Assembly (NCBI GenBank): GCA_028289195.1 | Contig: JANQQR010000026.1 | Span: forward strand, 1 to 64,000 | Reading direction: 5' to 3' | From: Phycisphaerales bacterium | GTDB taxonomy: Bacteria; Planctomycetota; Phycisphaerae; Phycisphaerales; UBA1924 | Length of the DNA: 64,000 bases | Shown: positions 46,787 to 56,300 of the stretch, one piece after another | Layout: the number at the start of each line of letters is the position of its first letter | How positions within the stretch are numbered: position 1 is the first letter of the stretch | The notes under the pieces: generated by a model | Told to the model about the DNA's origin: nothing | What the model saw: only the letters and a program-made list of their open reading frames with translations | The model's database searches: none | Made by a program: the position numbers and the translations under genes

Positions 46787-47536
46787 TCAGTCCAGGCGCC
46801 GGACCGTCCGCTCGCTCCGATCGACCACGATCCCGAAAACGCGGACCGTCTCGCTCCAGCGTTCGAGCGCCAGGCCCCGCTCGCGATCGAACCATCGCTC
46901 AATCGTTCGCTCGCTTTTGGAGGCCGAGAGGTCTGTGCGGAATACCTCGCGCACCAGGAACCCGGTGATCGTCTCGTCGACGAACTCGATCTCCTGCTCG
47001 CCGAGCGCCTCGAGATCGACGACACCCGTGCCCGATGCCCGGACGCTCTGCGGATCGGTGATCCGCGGGAGGCGCATCGCCAGTTCGGTCCGCTCGCTCC
47101 GGCCGGGAGGCATCGACGATCCGAAGACGAGCGGGCCGGGCGTCATCTCCACGACCAGTCCGCGATCGTGCTTGACGAGGCGCTCCACCCGGACATCGCC
47201 GGCCTCATCAAACGCCAGCGTCTTCTCTTCCACCGGATCCGGATCGTCACCGATGAACACGACGACCGACGCCGAGCCGGGCCCGTCCCTCGTCCAGCGC
47301 TCGACCAGGATCTCACCGGCGCGATCGCCCGCGAGGATCTCGAAGGAGATCTCGAACTCCGGGACTCCCTCACCAAGCTGGGGATAGGCATCGAGCGCCG
47401 CCAGCGGGGGGGCGTCGGCGGACAACTCCCCGAGCGTGAACGCGTCAGAAGGCGTCGGAGCCCGGTGCGCACAGGCACCCAGCCCGAAGAGGGCCGCGCA
47501 GAGGCAGAAGACCAGTCGCGTGCGAGCATCGCCCAT
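46787..47536 (-). CDS. Putative lipoprotein of unknown function
   Basis: A 249-residue protein with lipobox GLGAC (Cys22). The mature part is mostly beta-like with repeated charged strands (EFEISFEILAGDRAGEILVE, VRVERLVKHDRGLVVEMTPG). No domain recognised. It is divergent from the HEAT-repeat lipoprotein gene across 70 bp. Confidence 0.62.
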   Translation of the reverse strand: MGDARTRLVFCLCAALFGLGACAHRAPTPSDAFTLGELSADAPPLAALDAYPQLGEGVPEFEISFEILAGDRAGEILVERWTRDGPGSASVVVFIGDDPDPVEEKTLAFDEAGDVRVERLVKHDRGLVVEMTPGPLVFGSSMPPGRSERTELAMRLPRITDPQSVRASGTGVVDLEALGEQEIEFVDETITGFLVREVFRTDLSASKSERTIERWFDRERGLALERWSETVRVFGIVVDRSERTVRRLD

Positions 47537-47606
47537 GATCCCGCAGACTAGGCGAATTCGATCTCCGGAGCCCTGACCTGAAGGCACCCGATATAGACTC
47601 TCGCCC

Positions 47607-48482
47607 ATGCGAGGACGCCTCGGCCAATCTCTGCTCGGCGTTGCGACGGCAAGCGCCGCCCTCGCGACGCTGTGCGCCTGCCAGAACCGCAACGGGCTCA
47701 ACACGGCGGGGGCATCCTCAAACGCCAACTCGGTGTTCGAGATCTTCTCGCCGCCCTCCCCCGCCGAAGCCGCGGCGTGGGCCGTCGATCCCTACGACTC
47801 CGACAAGCGCTACCGGGGCATGCTGCTCCTGGCCAACGCTCCGTGGGGTGGCGAAGAGGTCTATGTCCGCCTGTACGAGGTCGCGATCGACGACGAGGAC
47901 GCCAACGTCCGCGCCGCCGCGATCCGGGGCCTCTCGATGCACGGCGGTCCCGAACACGCCCCCCGGATCGCCCGCGAGCTTTCGCGGGGCTCCCGCCTGT
48001 TGCGCTGGGAGGCCGCCCGCGCGTTGCAGCGCCTGCACAACCCCGTCGTCGTTCCGGACCTGCTCCAGGCCCTCGATCAGCCCAACCTCGACGGCACGCA
48101 GGGCGAGGAGGAGCCGTCGGTCCGCTCTGCCGCCGCGCACGCGCTCGGGCAGTACGCCCAGACGCGCGTGCTCGACGGGCTCATTGCGTCCCTGAGTGAT
48201 CGTCACCTGTCGGTGAATCGCGCGGCGGAGCAATCGCTGCAGACGCTCACCGGGCAGGACTTCGGGTTCGACGGGCGCGCGTGGGTCGCGTGGAAGAACA
48301 ACGCGAGCGACCCGTTCGCCGGGCAGATCCCCTACGAGTACCCCATTTTCGAGCGGGGCCGGCGCGGGCTCGAATGGGTTCTGCCGTTCATGAGGCCGCC
48401 CAACGAGATCGCATCCTCTCCAGCCGGTATGCCCGATCCCCTGGCGCCGGATAGCGACGGATCGGCCGGCGACGGCGGCTGA
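47607..48482 (+). CDS. HEAT-repeat lipoprotein
   Basis: A 291-residue protein with lipobox LCAC (Cys25). Residues about 60-220 hold HEAT/PBS-lyase-type repeats (DEDANVRAAAIRGLSMHG, RGSRLLRWEAARALQRLHNP, PSVRSAAAHALGQY, RHLSVNRAAEQSLQTLTG). It ends with a GFDGRAWVAWKNN segment and a Pro-rich tail. Such solenoids bind proteins; here the anchor would be the inner leaflet of the outer membrane or the outer face of the inner one. Confidence 0.75.
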   Translation: MRGRLGQSLLGVATASAALATLCACQNRNGLNTAGASSNANSVFEIFSPPSPAEAAAWAVDPYDSDKRYRGMLLLANAPWGGEEVYVRLYEVAIDDEDANVRAAAIRGLSMHGGPEHAPRIARELSRGSRLLRWEAARALQRLHNPVVVPDLLQALDQPNLDGTQGEEEPSVRSAAAHALGQYAQTRVLDGLIASLSDRHLSVNRAAEQSLQTLTGQDFGFDGRAWVAWKNNASDPFAGQIPYEYPIFERGRRGLEWVLPFMRPPNEIASSPAGMPDPLAPDSDGSAGDGG

Positions 48483-48501
48483 TCGGTCCGATTCCTTCCA
48501 C

Positions 48502-49500
48502 ATGCGAGCAGTTCGATTCGAGGGGTCCGATAAGGGCGTCGTGATGAGCGGTGCGCAGGCCGAGCCGGCCTGCCCGGAGGGCTACGCCATCATCCGCCCG
48601 ACGCGCGTTGGCATCGGCGCCAGCGATCGCGCGATCGCCGCGTCGACCAACGGGCACCCCGCGATCACGCTCGGGCGCGAGTTCGTGGGCGTCGTCGAGG
48701 AAGTCGCGCCGGCATCCGGACACGCCAGCCGGGGCAAGGACTTCGTCGGCAAGCGCGTCGTCGGCTCGGTCACCGTCGTCTGCGGCAAGTGCGATATGTG
48801 CACCGGCGGGCTGTCGAACCACTGCCGCGAGCGCAAGATCCTCGGCGTCCGAGGGATCGACGGCTGCTTCGCCGATGCCTTCGCGCTCCCGATCTCGAAC
48901 CTGCACGTCGTCCCCGACGCCGTCGACGACGACGCCGCCGTGTTCGCCGAGCCGCTCGCCGCGGCGGTGCAGGCGATGCACCACGTGCGCATCGAGGGCA
49001 AGCCGTTCATCACGATCCTCGGCGACGGGCCGGTAGGACTGCTGAGCGCGCAGCTGTTCTCGAGGCTCAACGCGTCGGTGCGTCTGATCGGCCACCACGA
49101 ATCGAAGCTCGCGATCGCGGAGCGCTGGGGCGTCAAGCACCGCGCGGCCTCCGAGGTCGGGCGGCGCGCCGACCAGGACGTGGTCGTTGACTGCAGCGGG
49201 TCGTCGGGCGGTCTGGAGCTCGCGCTGCAGCTCGTGCGCCCGCGCGGCACCGTGGTGCTCAAGTCGCGCGCCATGGCGCGTGAATCATCGCCCCGCGTCG
49301 ACGTGCGACCGATCGTCGAGCACGAGATCCAGCTCGTGGGCTCGCGTTGCGGGCCTATCCCCGAGGCGCTACGCCTGCTCGAACGGGGCGAGGTCGACGT
49401 CACCAGCCTCATCTCCCGCAGGTCGACGCTCGATCGGGCGATCGACGCCATCCGCGCCTCGGGTGAGGCCGGCTCGATCAAGGTCCTGATGGACGTCTGA
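48502..49500 (+). CDS. Medium-chain dehydrogenase/reductase without catalytic zinc ligands
   Basis: A 332-residue protein related to glucose-dehydrogenase-like zinc-dependent dehydrogenases. The structural zinc lobe CGKCDMC(x7)C (94, 97, 100, 108) is intact and FAEPLAAA carries the usual acidic residue (Glu150). The Rossmann part has ILGDGPVGLLSAQLF. Two catalytic-zinc ligands are changed: the Cys of ICGTD is Gly39 (IGASD) and the His of GHE is Arg59 (GRE). It therefore cannot bind catalytic zinc in the standard way; it may reduce by another mechanism or bind a ligand. Start MRAVRF fits the family. Confidence 0.85.
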   Translation: MRAVRFEGSDKGVVMSGAQAEPACPEGYAIIRPTRVGIGASDRAIAASTNGHPAITLGREFVGVVEEVAPASGHASRGKDFVGKRVVGSVTVVCGKCDMCTGGLSNHCRERKILGVRGIDGCFADAFALPISNLHVVPDAVDDDAAVFAEPLAAAVQAMHHVRIEGKPFITILGDGPVGLLSAQLFSRLNASVRLIGHHESKLAIAERWGVKHRAASEVGRRADQDVVVDCSGSSGGLELALQLVRPRGTVVLKSRAMARESSPRVDVRPIVEHEIQLVGSRCGPIPEALRLLERGEVDVTSLISRRSTLDRAIDAIRASGEAGSIKVLMDV

Positions 49501-49567
49501 GCCCCGTTCCTCGTCCGAAAGCCGGCCCCCCGGATCCCCAAAGACAAGGCGAAGGAGGCACGATCCC

Positions 49568-49771
49568 GTGCGCAATATCCTCGCCATCCTGCTGCCGCCC
49601 GTTGCCGTGCTGAGCTGCGGCAAGGCCTTCCAGGCGCTCCTGAGCATCCCGCTCACGCTGATGTTCTGGATTCCGGGGATCGTCCACGCGCTCTTCGTGG
49701 TGCACAGCTACCACGCCGACCAGCGTGCCGATCGCGTGATCCGAGCGATGCGAACGCCCGTCGTCGCCTGA
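49568..49771 (+). CDS. Pmp3/YqaE-like small membrane protein
   Basis: A 67-residue protein with a GTG start 8 nt after AAGGAGG. Two membrane helices: LAILLPPVAVLSCGKAF and IPLTLMFWIPGIVHALFVV. The LPPVAV and WIPGI(V)HAL signatures are those of the Pmp3/YqaE family, linked to membrane potential and stress. It sits between the dehydrogenase and the convergent uppP gene. Confidence 0.85.
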   Translation: MRNILAILLPPVAVLSCGKAFQALLSIPLTLMFWIPGIVHALFVVHSYHADQRADRVIRAMRTPVVA

Positions 49772-49781
49772 GGCGCCGCGG

Positions 49782-50705
49782 CTATCCAATGTTGACGATG
49801 CCGGCGAGCACGAGGCTCCCCAGCACCACGCACAGCGCGATGCGGTACCAGCCGAACGCGTGCAGCCCGTGGCGCGTCAGGAACGCGACCAGCCACTTCA
49901 CGGCCAGCGCCGCGCTGAGCGTCGCGACGCCGATGCCGATGATCACCGGCATCACGCCGAGAGTCTCGATGAACGTGGGTTGCCCCGAATCGCGCGCCTC
50001 GAGAATGTCCCGGCCCAGCTTGTAGACGCACGCGCCGCCGAGCGTGGGCAGCCCGAGCAGGAAGCTGAACTCGGCCGCCTCCTTGGGCTTGAGCCCGAGC
50101 AGCGTGCCCCCTGCGATCGTCATCATCGAACGCGACGTGCCGGGCCACATCGCGACGCACTGGAACATGCCGATGCCGAAGGCGTGCTTCCAGGTGAGAT
50201 CGTCGATGCCGAACTCGCCCTTCTCTCTCAGCGCCTCGCGCTCGGATTCGGGAGTTTCGGGATCTACGTGCGCGTGCGCGAGACGCTCGCCGCGCTTCCG
50301 GCGCCAGCGATCGAGCCAAATCATCCAGATGCCGCCGAGGAACAGCGCCGCGAGCACCGGCCACGTCGAGAACAGGTTCGTCTCGATGATGTCGTTCAGC
50401 AGCACCCCGAGCACCGCTGCCGGCATGAAAGCCACCAGCAGGTTGATCAGCAGCTTCCGGCCGGCGGCGTCCTTCCCGGCGAGCCCCCGCAGCATCTGCA
50501 CGACGCGCTGCCAGTAGAGCCCGAGCACCGCGAGGATGGCCCCGCCCTGGACGACGATGTTGAAGGTGTCGACCGCGCTCTTGGTCTCCGGCTCATCGAG
50601 CCCCAGCAGCGCCGACACGAGGATCAGGTGCCCCGTCGAGCTGATCGGGAGGTACTCGGTGATGCCTTCGGTGAGGCCGAGGATTACTGCTTGCCACCAC
50701 TCCAT
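49782..50705 (-). CDS. uppP: Undecaprenyl-diphosphatase
   Basis: A 307-residue polytopic membrane enzyme that recycles the lipid carrier of cell-wall synthesis. The two conserved motifs are LTEGITEYLPISSTGHLIL and MWPGTSRSMMTIAGGTLLG; about eight membrane helices follow the family. A hydrophilic insert of about 30 residues (EREALREKGEFGIDDL) lies in a cytoplasmic loop. Confidence 0.94.
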   Translation of the reverse strand: MEWWQAVILGLTEGITEYLPISSTGHLILVSALLGLDEPETKSAVDTFNIVVQGGAILAVLGLYWQRVVQMLRGLAGKDAAGRKLLINLLVAFMPAAVLGVLLNDIIETNLFSTWPVLAALFLGGIWMIWLDRWRRKRGERLAHAHVDPETPESEREALREKGEFGIDDLTWKHAFGIGMFQCVAMWPGTSRSMMTIAGGTLLGLKPKEAAEFSFLLGLPTLGGACVYKLGRDILEARDSGQPTFIETLGVMPVIIGIGVATLSAALAVKWLVAFLTRHGLHAFGWYRIALCVVLGSLVLAGIVNIG

Positions 50706-50795
50706 CGCGTGAGACCGTCCTCCGGGTGCGCTGCCGTTGCCCTAGGGCATCGGCCATTCACGGGGCCGGGATCATCGAACGCGGCGAAGCGGAGA

Positions 50796-52178
50796 TCAAG
50801 CCTGTCCCAGCATCTTCACCAGACCCTTGAGCGTGGGGGGCTTGCCGTACATCAGGACGCCGATCCGGAAGATCTTGGCGCTCGCCCAGACGAGGACGAC
50901 CGTCGAAACGATTCCGACGACCAGCGTCGCGCCCACCTCCCACATCGGTGGCGGGTCCGCGGGGTTGCCGACCCGCATCGACATGACGAACGGTGTCGCC
51001 GGGGGCACGAAGCTGATGATCTTGGTCACGAGGCTGTTGGCGTCCTGCATGGCGGCGAAGATGCCGAGGTAGATGAACAGGAACGCCACGCCGAACACGG
51101 GGCCCTGCATCGCCTGAGCCTCGCGCATCTCGTTCACGCTCGAGCCGATCGCCGCGAAGATCGCGGCGTACATGAAGTAGCCGATCAGGAAGTACGCCGA
51201 GAGCAGCACCAGCGTCAGCGGGGTGATCAGCTCCAGCATGTCGAACTGCTGCGCCGCCAGGAGGCCGAAGCCCCCGTAGACCGCGAGCACAGAGAACCCG
51301 ACGAACGCCTGACCCAGGATCTTCCCGGTCATGAGCTCGACCGGCGAGATGCCCGAAAGGAGCAGTTCCATCACTCGGGAAGACTTCTCCTCGACCGTGC
51401 TCATGAGCAGATACCCGGAGCCGGTGAAGATCGCGATCATCAGGATCATGATCGACGCGAGCGGGAAGATTATCTCCGCGTTGTCGCCGGACTCGGCGAC
51501 GCCCGATTCGGTGATCGTGATCCGGTCGGACCGCGGGCGCAGTGAAATCTGTCGAACCTGCTCGCGATCGATCTGGGCGACGGCGTACCGCTCGCCCACA
51601 ACGGCCTCCTGCGCGCCGTCGACGAGCTGGTCGGCGATCTGATCCTTCAGTCTCTGCGTCGCGAACAGCTCGAACCGGACGACGGCCGACTCGTCCTCGA
51701 CGATGTCTTCAGGGAAGACGTACAGCGCCAGGATGTCGCCGCTCAGGATGCGATCGCGAAAGCTGTCGGGGTCGGTATCGGCGGGGAGGCGCTCGACGCT
51801 GACCTGCGCGACCGGCGCGACCGCGGTCTCGGCGATCTGTCTGAGCTGCTCGTCCGAGGTCGGGATGGCGTCGCCGAGGGGGTTCGCGGCTTTCGCTCGC
51901 GCGATGTTCCGCAGGATCCTCTCTTCGCGCCGTTTCTCCTGGTACTCAGGGACGAAGTACGCCTCGAGGTTGTCGACGACCGATTCGCCGGGCGTGCGAT
52001 CGATGACCGCGACCGTTCCTTCTGCGCCCTCCTGGTCGCCCTCGAGGATGCCGGATCCGAGGGCGAAGCCGAGGATGACGTAGAAGACGACCGGGATCAG
52101 GAATGTCGCGACCAGGAACGCGGGCGTCAGGAACGTCGACTTGAACTCGCGTGTCGCGGTAACCAGGACCTTACGCAT
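50796..52178 (-). CDS. NatB-like ABC transporter permease
   Basis: A 460-residue permease: one N-terminal helix (about 27-49), a large extracytoplasmic domain of about 190 residues, then about five helices (LASIMILMIAIFTGSGYLLM, LTLVLLSAYFLIGYFMYAAI, VGATLVVGIVSTVVLVWASA). The VEEKSSRVMELLLSG segment marks the NatB/YhaP sodium-exporter-like family. Start at 52178 follows GAGGAGG and overlaps the ATPase stop by 8 bp. Substrate may be Na+ or a toxic compound. Confidence 0.85.
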   Translation of the reverse strand: MRKVLVTATREFKSTFLTPAFLVATFLIPVVFYVILGFALGSGILEGDQEGAEGTVAVIDRTPGESVVDNLEAYFVPEYQEKRREERILRNIARAKAANPLGDAIPTSDEQLRQIAETAVAPVAQVSVERLPADTDPDSFRDRILSGDILALYVFPEDIVEDESAVVRFELFATQRLKDQIADQLVDGAQEAVVGERYAVAQIDREQVRQISLRPRSDRITITESGVAESGDNAEIIFPLASIMILMIAIFTGSGYLLMSTVEEKSSRVMELLLSGISPVELMTGKILGQAFVGFSVLAVYGGFGLLAAQQFDMLELITPLTLVLLSAYFLIGYFMYAAIFAAIGSSVNEMREAQAMQGPVFGVAFLFIYLGIFAAMQDANSLVTKIISFVPPATPFVMSMRVGNPADPPPMWEVGATLVVGIVSTVVLVWASAKIFRIGVLMYGKPPTLKGLVKMLGQA

Positions 52179-53169
52179 CGCTCGCCTCCTCGCTGTCCCC
52201 ACCGGCGCCGCTCAGCTGCTCGCGCAGGATGTCCTCGCTGTCTCCCGGGTCCACGAGCTGGACGAACACGTCTTCCAGCGTGGCGCGCCTGAGCTCGACG
52301 CGGCGCACCGGGCCGCCGTTCATGATGGTCTGCATGATCTGCTGCGGGTCGGCGCCCTCCTCGAGGTGGGCCTCGAGAACGCCGGATTCATCGGTGGTGA
52401 TCACCGAACGCACGCCCGGCACGCCCTCGACGCGCCCGAACAGCTGGCCGTTGGACGAGCCGTCGCCCATGGGCTCGACGACGACGGTCTTGGGGTCGAA
52501 CTCGGCGCGGATCTGGTCGATCGTGCCGTCGAGCACCTTCTTGCCCTTGTTGATCATGAACACGCGATCGCAGAGCTGCTCGGCCGAGAAGAGCACGTGC
52601 GTCGAGAAGATGATCGTGCGCCCCTCGTCGTGCAGTTCGGTGATCAGGCGGCGCAGCAGGCGGGCGTTGACGGGGTCGAGGCCGCTGAACGGCTCGTCGA
52701 GGATGATCAGGTCGGGGTCGTGGATGACCGCAGCGAGGAACTGGATCTTCTGCTGCATGCCCTTGGAGAGCTCCTGGCACTTCTTCTTGCGTACCTCTGG
52801 GAGCTCGACCTTTTCCAGCCAGTCGTCGATCCGCTTTGAGAGGTCCTTGCCGCTGAGCCCTTTGAGGTTGCCCAGGTACGTGAGGAAGTCGACGACCTTC
52901 ATCTTGCGATAGACGCCGCGCTCTTCGGGCAGGTAGCCGATGCGGTCCTTCGATTCGATCGCGGTCGACTTGCCCAGCACGCTGAGCTTGCCGGCGTCGG
53001 GGTAGAAGATCGACATGACCATGCGGATGGTCGTGGTCTTCCCGGCCCCGTTCGGACCCAGGAAGCCGCACAGGCTGCCTTCGGGGACGTCGAGGTGGAG
53101 GTCGTTGACCGCCACCTTGTCCCTGAAGCGCTTGGTCACGCCCTCGATGTGTATCGCCGATGCTGTCAT
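52171..53169 (-). CDS. NatA-like ABC transporter ATP-binding protein
   Basis: A 332-residue ATPase with Walker A GPNGAGKTT, signature ELSKGMQQKIQ, Walker B LIILDEPFSGLDP and switch His in FSTHVLFSAEQL. The signature reads LSKGMQQK, as in NatA-type exporters. A C-terminal regulatory domain (250-332) follows. Works with the permease, which overlaps its 3' end. Confidence 0.92.
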   Translation of the reverse strand: MTASAIHIEGVTKRFRDKVAVNDLHLDVPEGSLCGFLGPNGAGKTTTIRMVMSIFYPDAGKLSVLGKSTAIESKDRIGYLPEERGVYRKMKVVDFLTYLGNLKGLSGKDLSKRIDDWLEKVELPEVRKKKCQELSKGMQQKIQFLAAVIHDPDLIILDEPFSGLDPVNARLLRRLITELHDEGRTIIFSTHVLFSAEQLCDRVFMINKGKKVLDGTIDQIRAEFDPKTVVVEPMGDGSSNGQLFGRVEGVPGVRSVITTDESGVLEAHLEEGADPQQIMQTIMNGGPVRRVELRRATLEDVFVQLVDPGDSEDILREQLSGAGGDSEEASDA

Positions 53170-53304
53170 CTGCAGCGCCCTCCCACGGGTGTATTTCCGT
53201 GCGATTCTACAACTGTGAACTGCGCCGGTTTCATCTCGGACGCCGACGGGTCCAAGAATACCGCCCAGAAGCCGGTGGGATTACCCAGATTGCAATTCAT
53301 CCTT

Positions 53305-53330
53305 TCATCCGGATTAACGGATGATATACT
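53305..53330 (+). promoter_or_regulatory. Operator-like dyad and -10 box before metH
   Basis: TCATCCG (53305-53311) and CGGATGA (53318-53324) are exact inverted repeats with a 6-nt AT-rich spacer. TATACT (53325-53330), a good -10 box, follows immediately, so a bound dimeric repressor would block the promoter. No SAM, SAH or cobalamin riboswitch fold was seen in 53170-53369. Confidence 0.6.
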
Positions 53331-53369
53331 CCTGCCTCTTCGACTCAGGATTGGAGCCTACCCCCCGAC

Positions 53370-56300
53370 ATGCCCTCTGCCTTCGCCGAACATCTCCGGA
53401 AGCGGGTCCTCGTCCTCGACGGCGCCATGGGCACGTCGATCTACGAGCATGATCTGGATCTCGAGACCGACTACTGCGGCTGCGAGAACTGCACGGACAT
53501 CCTGGTCCGCACCCGTCCAGATGTCATTGGGGAGATCCACGAGGAGTTTCTGCGCGTCGGCGCCGATTGCGTGGAAACAGACTCGTTCGGAGCCAACACG
53601 CTTGTCCTGAGCGAGTTCGACATGGCGGGCGACGCATACGAGTTGTCCAAGCTCGCCGCCGAGGTCGCCCGGGACGCCTGCGACAAGCACTCCACCAGCG
53701 ACAAGCCCCGTTTCGTGATGGGCTCGATGGGCCCGGGCACGAAGCTCGTCACCCTGGGCAACACCACATGGGACGAGATGCTCGCGTCGTACAAGGCCTC
53801 GGCGCTCGGTCTGATCGACGGCGGCACCGACACGTTCCTCATCGAGACCTGCCAGGATCTCCACCAGGTGCGCTGCGCGCTGACGGCGTGCATGGACGCG
53901 CTCGACGAGAGGGGCAAGTCACACGAAGACATCCCGCTGATGGTCAGCGTCACCATCGAGCAGATGGGCACGATGCTTCTGGGCACGAGCATCGAGGCCG
54001 CTGCCGCGGCGCTGAAGCAGTTCCCGATCCTCTCGCTGGGCCTCAACTGCGCGACAGGCCCGACGGAGATGAGCGAATACATCCAGTGGCTCGGGAAGCA
54101 CTGGGGCAGGCACGTGACCGTGTACCCCAATGCTGGGCTGCCCGTGCTCGTCGAGGGGCGCACGGAATACCCGCTCAAGCCCGGGCCGTTCACCGAAGCG
54201 CTCGAGAAGTTCATCGAGCACGACGGCGTCGGCCTCGTCGGCGGATGCTGCGGCACAACGCCCGAGCACATCGCGCAGCTCGCCGAGATGGTCGGCGACC
54301 GTGCTCCCACGGCGCGCAGCGTCGAGCGCCAGTCGCCGTCGGTCACGAGCCTGTTCTCGCCGGTCGACTACCGCCAGGAGAATTCGTTCCTCATCGTGGG
54401 CGAGCGCCTGAACGCCTCTGGCTCGCGCAAGTTCAAGCGCCTGCTCGAAGAGGAGAACTGGGACGAGATCATCTCGCTGGCCCGCGAGCAGGTGCGCGAC
54501 GGCTCGAACGTGCTGGACATCAACGTCGATTACGCCGGTCGCGACAACGCCCGCGACATGCGCGAGATCGTGCACCGCGTCGTGCGTCAGGTCGACGCGC
54601 CGCTGATGCTCGACTCGACGCAGATCGCGACCATCGAGGCGGGCCTCAAGCTCAGCTCAGGCAAGTGCATCATCAACAGCGCCAACTTCGAGGACGGCGA
54701 GGAGAAGTTCGACCAGTTCTGCCGCCTGACCAAGCGGTTCGGCGCGGCGCTGGTGATCGGGTCGATCGACGAGGACCCCGAGGCCGCGATGGCCCGCACG
54801 GCCGATCGCAAGTTCTCGATCGCCAAGCGGGCGTTCGAGCGCGCGACGCAGATGCACGGGCTCGACCCCGCCGACATCATGTTCGACCCGCTGGTGCTGC
54901 CGATCTCGACGGGCATGGACGACGACCGGCGGAGTGCGCTCGAACTCGTCGAGGGCACGCGGCGCATCAGCCAGGCCTTCCCCGAATGCCAGATCACCTG
55001 CGGCCTCTCGAACTGCTCGTTCGGGCTCAAGCCCGCGGCCAGGGTGGTGCTCAACTCTGTGTTCCTTCACGAACTCATGGAGGCCGGCCTGACCAGCGCG
55101 ATCGTCCACGCCTCGAAGATCATCCCGCTGGCCAAGATCCCCGAGGACCAGGCGGGCGCCGCGCTCGATCTCATCTACGACCGGCGGGCCGAGTCCGCCG
55201 GCGGCACCGGGCTCCCCGAGGGGATCACCGACGAGTCGTTCGACCCGCTCCAGGCGTTCATCGAGCTGTTCAAGGACGTCGAAGACGTCGCGTCGCTCTC
55301 GGCGCACAAGGGCGAGCGCACGCTCGAAGAGCAGATGCGCGACCACATCATCGACGGTGAGAAGCAAGGGCTCGAGACCTGTCTCGACGAGGCCATGCAG
55401 ACCTACGCGCCGCTGCAGATCATCAACGAGCACCTGCTCGACGGCATGAAGACCGTCGGCGAGTTGTTCGGTTCCGGCCAGATGCAGCTGCCCTTCGTGC
55501 TGCAGTCGGCCGAGGTGATGAAGAAGGCCGTGGCGCACCTCGAGCCCTACATGGAGAGGGTCGAGGGCGAGACCAAGGGCTCAATCGTGCTGGCGACCGT
55601 CAAGGGCGACGTGCACGACATCGGCAAGAACCTTGTGGACATCATCCTTTCCAACAACGGCTACACGGTGCACAACATCGGCATCAAGCAGCCGCTCTCG
55701 AACATCCTCGAGGCATGGAAGGACACCGAGGCCGACGCCATCGGCCTCAGCGGGCTGCTGGTCAAGAGCGTGAACGTGATGGAGGAGAACCTCAAGGAGC
55801 TCAACGAGCTCGGGCACACCGTGCCGGTGATCCTGGGCGGCGCGGCGCTCACCCGCCACTACGCCGAGGGCTACCTGCGCTCCACTTACGACGGCTCGCT
55901 CTACTACGGCAAGGACGCGTTCGAAGGCCTCCGGCTCATGGACCTGCTCACCACCGGGCGGACCGCCGAGATCGACGCAGAGATCGACGAGCGCACCGCC
56001 AAGCGCACCGCGGCCGAAGAGGTGGTCGCGCAGTCCCGCGCCAAGCAGGCAACGCAGCAGGACGAGTTCGCGGCGTCGAAGGCCGACGGCGCGGGGGTTG
56101 CCGTGCTCGAGCGTTCCGACATTGCCACCGACATCGGCGTTCCCGAGGCGCCGTTCTGGGGCACGCGCGTGGTGGAGGGCCTGGATCTCGACGAGATCTA
56201 CCCGTTCATCAACCCCGTCGCGCTGTTCAGGGGCCAGTGGCAGTTCAAGAAGGGCGCCAAGAGCGACGACGAGTACCAGGCGATGCTCGAGGACGAGGTG

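Noticed and set aside
53170..53369. SAM, SAH or cobalamin riboswitch before metH
   Set aside because: No conserved core or B12 box could be found; only the short dyad and a -10 box are supported.
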